Shown piece by piece: positions 23,701-24,177 of a DNA stretch of 24,177 nt. The notes under the pieces were generated by a model, which saw nothing but the letters and a program-made list of their open reading frames with translations, was not told the origin of the DNA and searched no databases. Position 1 is the stretch's first letter. Every line of letters starts with the position of its first letter. The position numbers were made by a program, and so were the translations under genes. The stretch comes from FEN-1297 sp046704565 (lineage in GTDB: Bacteria; Bacteroidota; Ignavibacteria; Ignavibacteriales; Ignavibacteriaceae). The stretch lies in contig JBJKRP010000135.1 in NCBI GenBank assembly GCA_046704565.1, forward strand, positions 1 through 24,177, read 5' to 3'.

Positions 23701-24177
23701 AGATTCTATTTCTTTCTCCCTATGTTCCTATTCCCCCAACATTCGGAGGCGCAATACGGATTTATAACTTATTAAAAGGTCTTTCAAAAAATCATGATGT
23801 AACTTTATTAACATTCGGTCAGGAAGATAAAAGAAAGCTGCTCGAGGAAAATACAGGCTTATTGTATAAAGATTATTATCTGGTTAAGCCTAACTGGTCA
23901 TGGACTAATAGAAGGCTTGCACAGTTGTTTGCTCTGTTCTCATCAAGAAGCTTTTTTTCTCTCTTTAGCAGAAGCGGCGAGATGCAGAATTTAATAAATC
24001 ATTTGCTGCATTATCGTAATTATGATATTGTTCAGATTGAGTTCCCTATCATGGCTAATTTTAATTTCGATACCAGCGCGGTAAAAGTATTGGATGAACA
24101 CAATATTGAATATGACAACTTCAAAAGAATGTGGGAAAAGTCTGCCTCACCGATAGTACGGCTTCATTATTTAAGAG
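23697..24177 (+). CDS. GT4-like glycosyltransferase, N-terminal part (runs off window)
   Basis: The ATG at 23697 overlaps the flippase stop (ATGA) and has AAGGAG 10 nt upstream. The frame is open to the window edge (160 codons). The N-terminus is that of a GT-B retaining glycosyltransferase: MKILFLSPYVPIPPTFGGA, then RIYNLLKGLSKNHDVTLLTF, DIVQIEFP around 114-121, and VLDEHNIEYDNFKR near 133-146. This is the acceptor-binding half of a GT4/GT1-type enzyme. The C-terminal nucleotide-sugar-binding half is outside the window, so donor and linkage are unknown. It presumably adds a sugar to the repeat unit. Confidence 0.85.
   Translation, partial: MKILFLSPYVPIPPTFGGAIRIYNLLKGLSKNHDVTLLTFGQEDKRKLLEENTGLLYKDYYLVKPNWSWTNRRLAQLFALFSSRSFFSLFSRSGEMQNLINHLLHYRNYDIVQIEFPIMANFNFDTSAVKVLDEHNIEYDNFKRMWEKSASPIVRLHYLR

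Overview
The window looks like a chromosomal segment from a low-GC member of the Bacteroidota/Chlorobi group, most likely an Ignavibacteria-type bacterium. The evidence is two intact C-terminal type IX secretion (T9SS) sorting domains with YPNPFN/FPNPFN motifs and KKMxLxK ends, FnIII-rich secreted proteins, NarL-type two-component proteins with PAS domains, and a Wzx/Wzy-type exopolysaccharide locus. The lineage is inferred from protein style, not from a marker gene.

Layout. Everything from 17044 down to 1 is on the minus strand and everything from 17419 to the end is on the plus strand, so a 374-bp divergent control region (17045-17418) is the hub of the locus. Leftwards from it run a Wza-like export lipoprotein, a PorV/FadL-like outer-membrane barrel, a WecA-type initiating phosphosugar transferase fused to a nucleotide-binding domain, a 1259-residue protein with eight FnIII modules and a T9SS tail, and a small protein with an Ig-like domain. 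These five genes are spaced 9-55 bp apart. After a weak terminator-like hairpin come a GH18 chitinase-like T9SS cargo, a degenerate RsbT-like protein, a hybrid histidine kinase, its NarL-type response regulator, a stand-alone pseudo-receiver, and a second, larger GH18 enzyme that runs off the left edge. Rightwards run a Wzz/GumC chain-length protein, a CpsD-like ATPase without a tyrosine tail, a 54-residue membrane protein, a Wzy/O-antigen-ligase-like polymerase, a WecG/TagA (GT26) glycosyltransferase, a Wzx flippase and the start of a GT4-type glycosyltransferase.

How the parts fit. The plus-strand genes plus the Wza-like protein and WecA fusion form most of a Wzx/Wzy-dependent polysaccharide assembly line: initiation, GT26 extension, flipping, polymerisation, length control and export. 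Interleaved are secreted surface proteins: a FnIII fibre-like protein and two GH18 enzymes, which act on GlcNAc-containing polymers. A WecA-type initiator also uses HexNAc-1-phosphate, so the GH18 enzymes could process the locus's own polymer; this is inference.

The most unusual signals are a run of signalling proteins that have lost catalytic or phosphorylation residues (pseudo-RsbT, stand-alone pseudo-receiver, pseudo-receiver in the kinase) beside one intact response regulator; two large overlapping inverted repeats and a sigma-54-like promoter in the divergent control region; the WecA fusion; and an unlisted small membrane protein overlapping the polymerase start.
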